A DNA stretch of 24,030 bases from positions 1-24,030 of the forward strand of contig CANLFK010000011.1 of assembly GCA_947489925.1 (NCBI GenBank), given 5' to 3'. Below the pieces are notes generated by a model. That model searched no databases. It was not told the DNA's origin and was given only the letters and a program-made list of their open reading frames with translations. Below, piece by piece: positions 23,273-24,030 of this stretch. Every line of letters begins with the position of its first letter. The stretch's first letter is position 1. Position numbers and translations under genes: made by a program. The DNA comes from Candidatus Caenarcanales bacterium. Lineage in GTDB: Bacteria > Cyanobacteriota > Vampirovibrionia > Caenarcaniphilales > Caenarcanaceae.

Positions 23273-23956
23273 CTAAAGTCTGTCAATATCATTAACTCTA
23301 CTAGCCAGCCACTCAGCCTCTTCTTCATAACCAGCTTCATTACTAAGTTCTTCTAATGCCTTTTTAGCATCGGTAGTATCTATTTTTTGTAAAGTAAGAA
23401 TTATATTTCTTTGAAGCGTTTCAGGTTGTGGTCTAGAATAAGGAGTTGCAAATGTCTCATTGACTGCCCCCTTAAATAAATTTTTCAGGATAGTAATCAA
23501 ACCTTCACTTGGGTTTAGCTGAAGTATATCACGGATTAATAATATTAAATCCACATCTGTTGTACTTTTAATTAATCTTTGAAACTCTTTATCAATCTCC
23601 GACTGTAAATTTCTCCTCAACTTAACAGTCTCTTCTGAAGCACCTTCTTCTTGATAAGCCTTGAAAGATCTAAGTACAAAGTAGAAAAGTTCCCCATTTT
23701 GATTGGTACTAAATAATTTCCAAGCCTCTTCAATTGGTTTAATGCTCTTTGTTTGACCATTTCTTATAAGGTCTAAAATGTATGGATGATAAGTTCTTAC
23801 AAGATAATTACTTATTTCATTATTTTCTAAACATTTAGAAAGAAAATTAGCTACTTGTTCATCTGTCAAAGAAGAAACCTTCATGCTACCAAGCATTGAA
23901 AACAATAATAAAATTCCTACGGGGCAAGTCCCCGAGGTATTCTTTAATGATAACAT
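23273..23956 (-). CDS. Hypothetical protein, 227 aa, helical
   Basis: I recognise no family. I chose ATG 23956 because GGAG lies 4 bases upstream; TTG 23974 is the longer alternative. Residues ~13-24 (VGILLLFSMLGS) form a short hydrophobic stretch that may be a signal sequence or anchor. The rest is alpha-helical and charged (LTDEQVANFLSKCLE…, ETLQRNIILTLQKIDTTDAKKALEEL), with a feel of HEAT-like or armadillo-type repeats, but no repeat consensus can be proven. The N-terminus carries a GC-rich palindrome (23916-23937) encoding TSGTCPVG, out of character with the AT-rich surroundings. It may be periplasmic. If the N-terminus was altered by the palindrome, the original start could be MKVSSLTDEQ (near 23884). 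Confidence 0.62.
   Translation of the reverse strand: MLSLKNTSGTCPVGILLLFSMLGSMKVSSLTDEQVANFLSKCLENNEISNYLVRTYHPYILDLIRNGQTKSIKPIEEAWKLFSTNQNGELFYFVLRSFKAYQEEGASEETVKLRRNLQSEIDKEFQRLIKSTTDVDLILLIRDILQLNPSEGLITILKNLFKGAVNETFATPYSRPQPETLQRNIILTLQKIDTTDAKKALEELSNEAGYEEEAEWLASRVNDIDRL
23916..23937. repeat. GC-rich palindrome inside coding sequence
   Basis: CCT-A-CGGGG-CAAGT-CCCCG-AGG forms an 8-bp stem with one bulged A and a 5-base loop. It lies in frame at residues 7-14 of the right-edge gene. No other part of that gene has such GC density. It may be a REP-like palindromic unit, or an mRNA hairpin near the start codon. Confidence 0.55.
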
Positions 23957-24030
23957 ATGACTCCAAATTCTCAAAATAACCTTATCTGTTGATTGTGTAG
24001 CTCTTTATATTCTTTTTCTTTCCCCTGATT

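Overview
The window is AT-rich bacterial chromosome (roughly one-third G+C by eye) with short intergenic gaps, frequent TTG starts and Shine-Dalgarno (SD) sites at only some genes. It mixes core housekeeping genes with a few mobile or decaying patches. Stand-alone AccA, an MsbA-type ABC exporter, secreted proteins with Sec signals and a truA-rplM-rpsI block fit a Gram-negative-type bacterium. A relative of the non-photosynthetic Cyanobacteria (Melainabacteria-like) is my guess from overall feel; nothing in the sequence proves it. I saw no rRNA, tRNA or CRISPR array.

Layout. 163-1152 is an unrecognised Pro/Gly/Asn-rich protein. 1177-2666 is the accessory patch: five copies of a ~149-bp element with inverted ends, a GxxExxY-family PD-(D/E)XK nuclease-like gene between copies 4 and 5, then a truncated and frameshifted RelE-type toxin relic that overlaps a small antitoxin-like gene. 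2824-4853 is sucC-sucD. 4896-4995 is an inverted repeat, followed by a small secreted Gly-rich protein (5044-5406). 5413-5692 is a 280-bp miniature-transposon-like or structured element with perfect 14-bp inverted ends. 5776-9780 is an alpha/beta hydrolase followed by the compact run truA, rplM, rpsI, accA and a Fur-family regulator. On the minus strand, a small secreted Cys-rich protein and pyrE overlap by ATGA (10586 to 9784).

10686-12178 is a two-gene unit: an exported protein of unknown type and an HTTM-domain membrane protein. A degenerate piece resembling the end of the HTTM gene lies after it. 12377-14519 is leuC overlapping a short-chain dehydrogenase, with no leuD in the window. 14530-15234 (minus) is a secreted glycine-zipper protein. 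Then come a CorA-type metal transporter (plus), a PabC-like lyase and an ABC exporter (both minus), a tiny unknown gene, a long-chain acyl-CoA ligase, mnmA, a stand-alone HD-GYP protein and, at the right edge, a minus-strand unknown whose N-terminus contains an in-frame GC-rich palindrome.

The housekeeping genes cover central carbon metabolism (SucCD), fatty-acid synthesis and activation (AccA, acyl-CoA ligase, possibly the SDR), leucine, pyrimidine and folate synthesis (LeuC, PyrE, PabC), translation (L13, S9, TruA, MnmA) and envelope functions. The best candidates for unusual biology are the repeat/GxxExxY/RelE patch, the 280-bp structured element, and the HTTM pair beside a secreted Cys-rich peptide.
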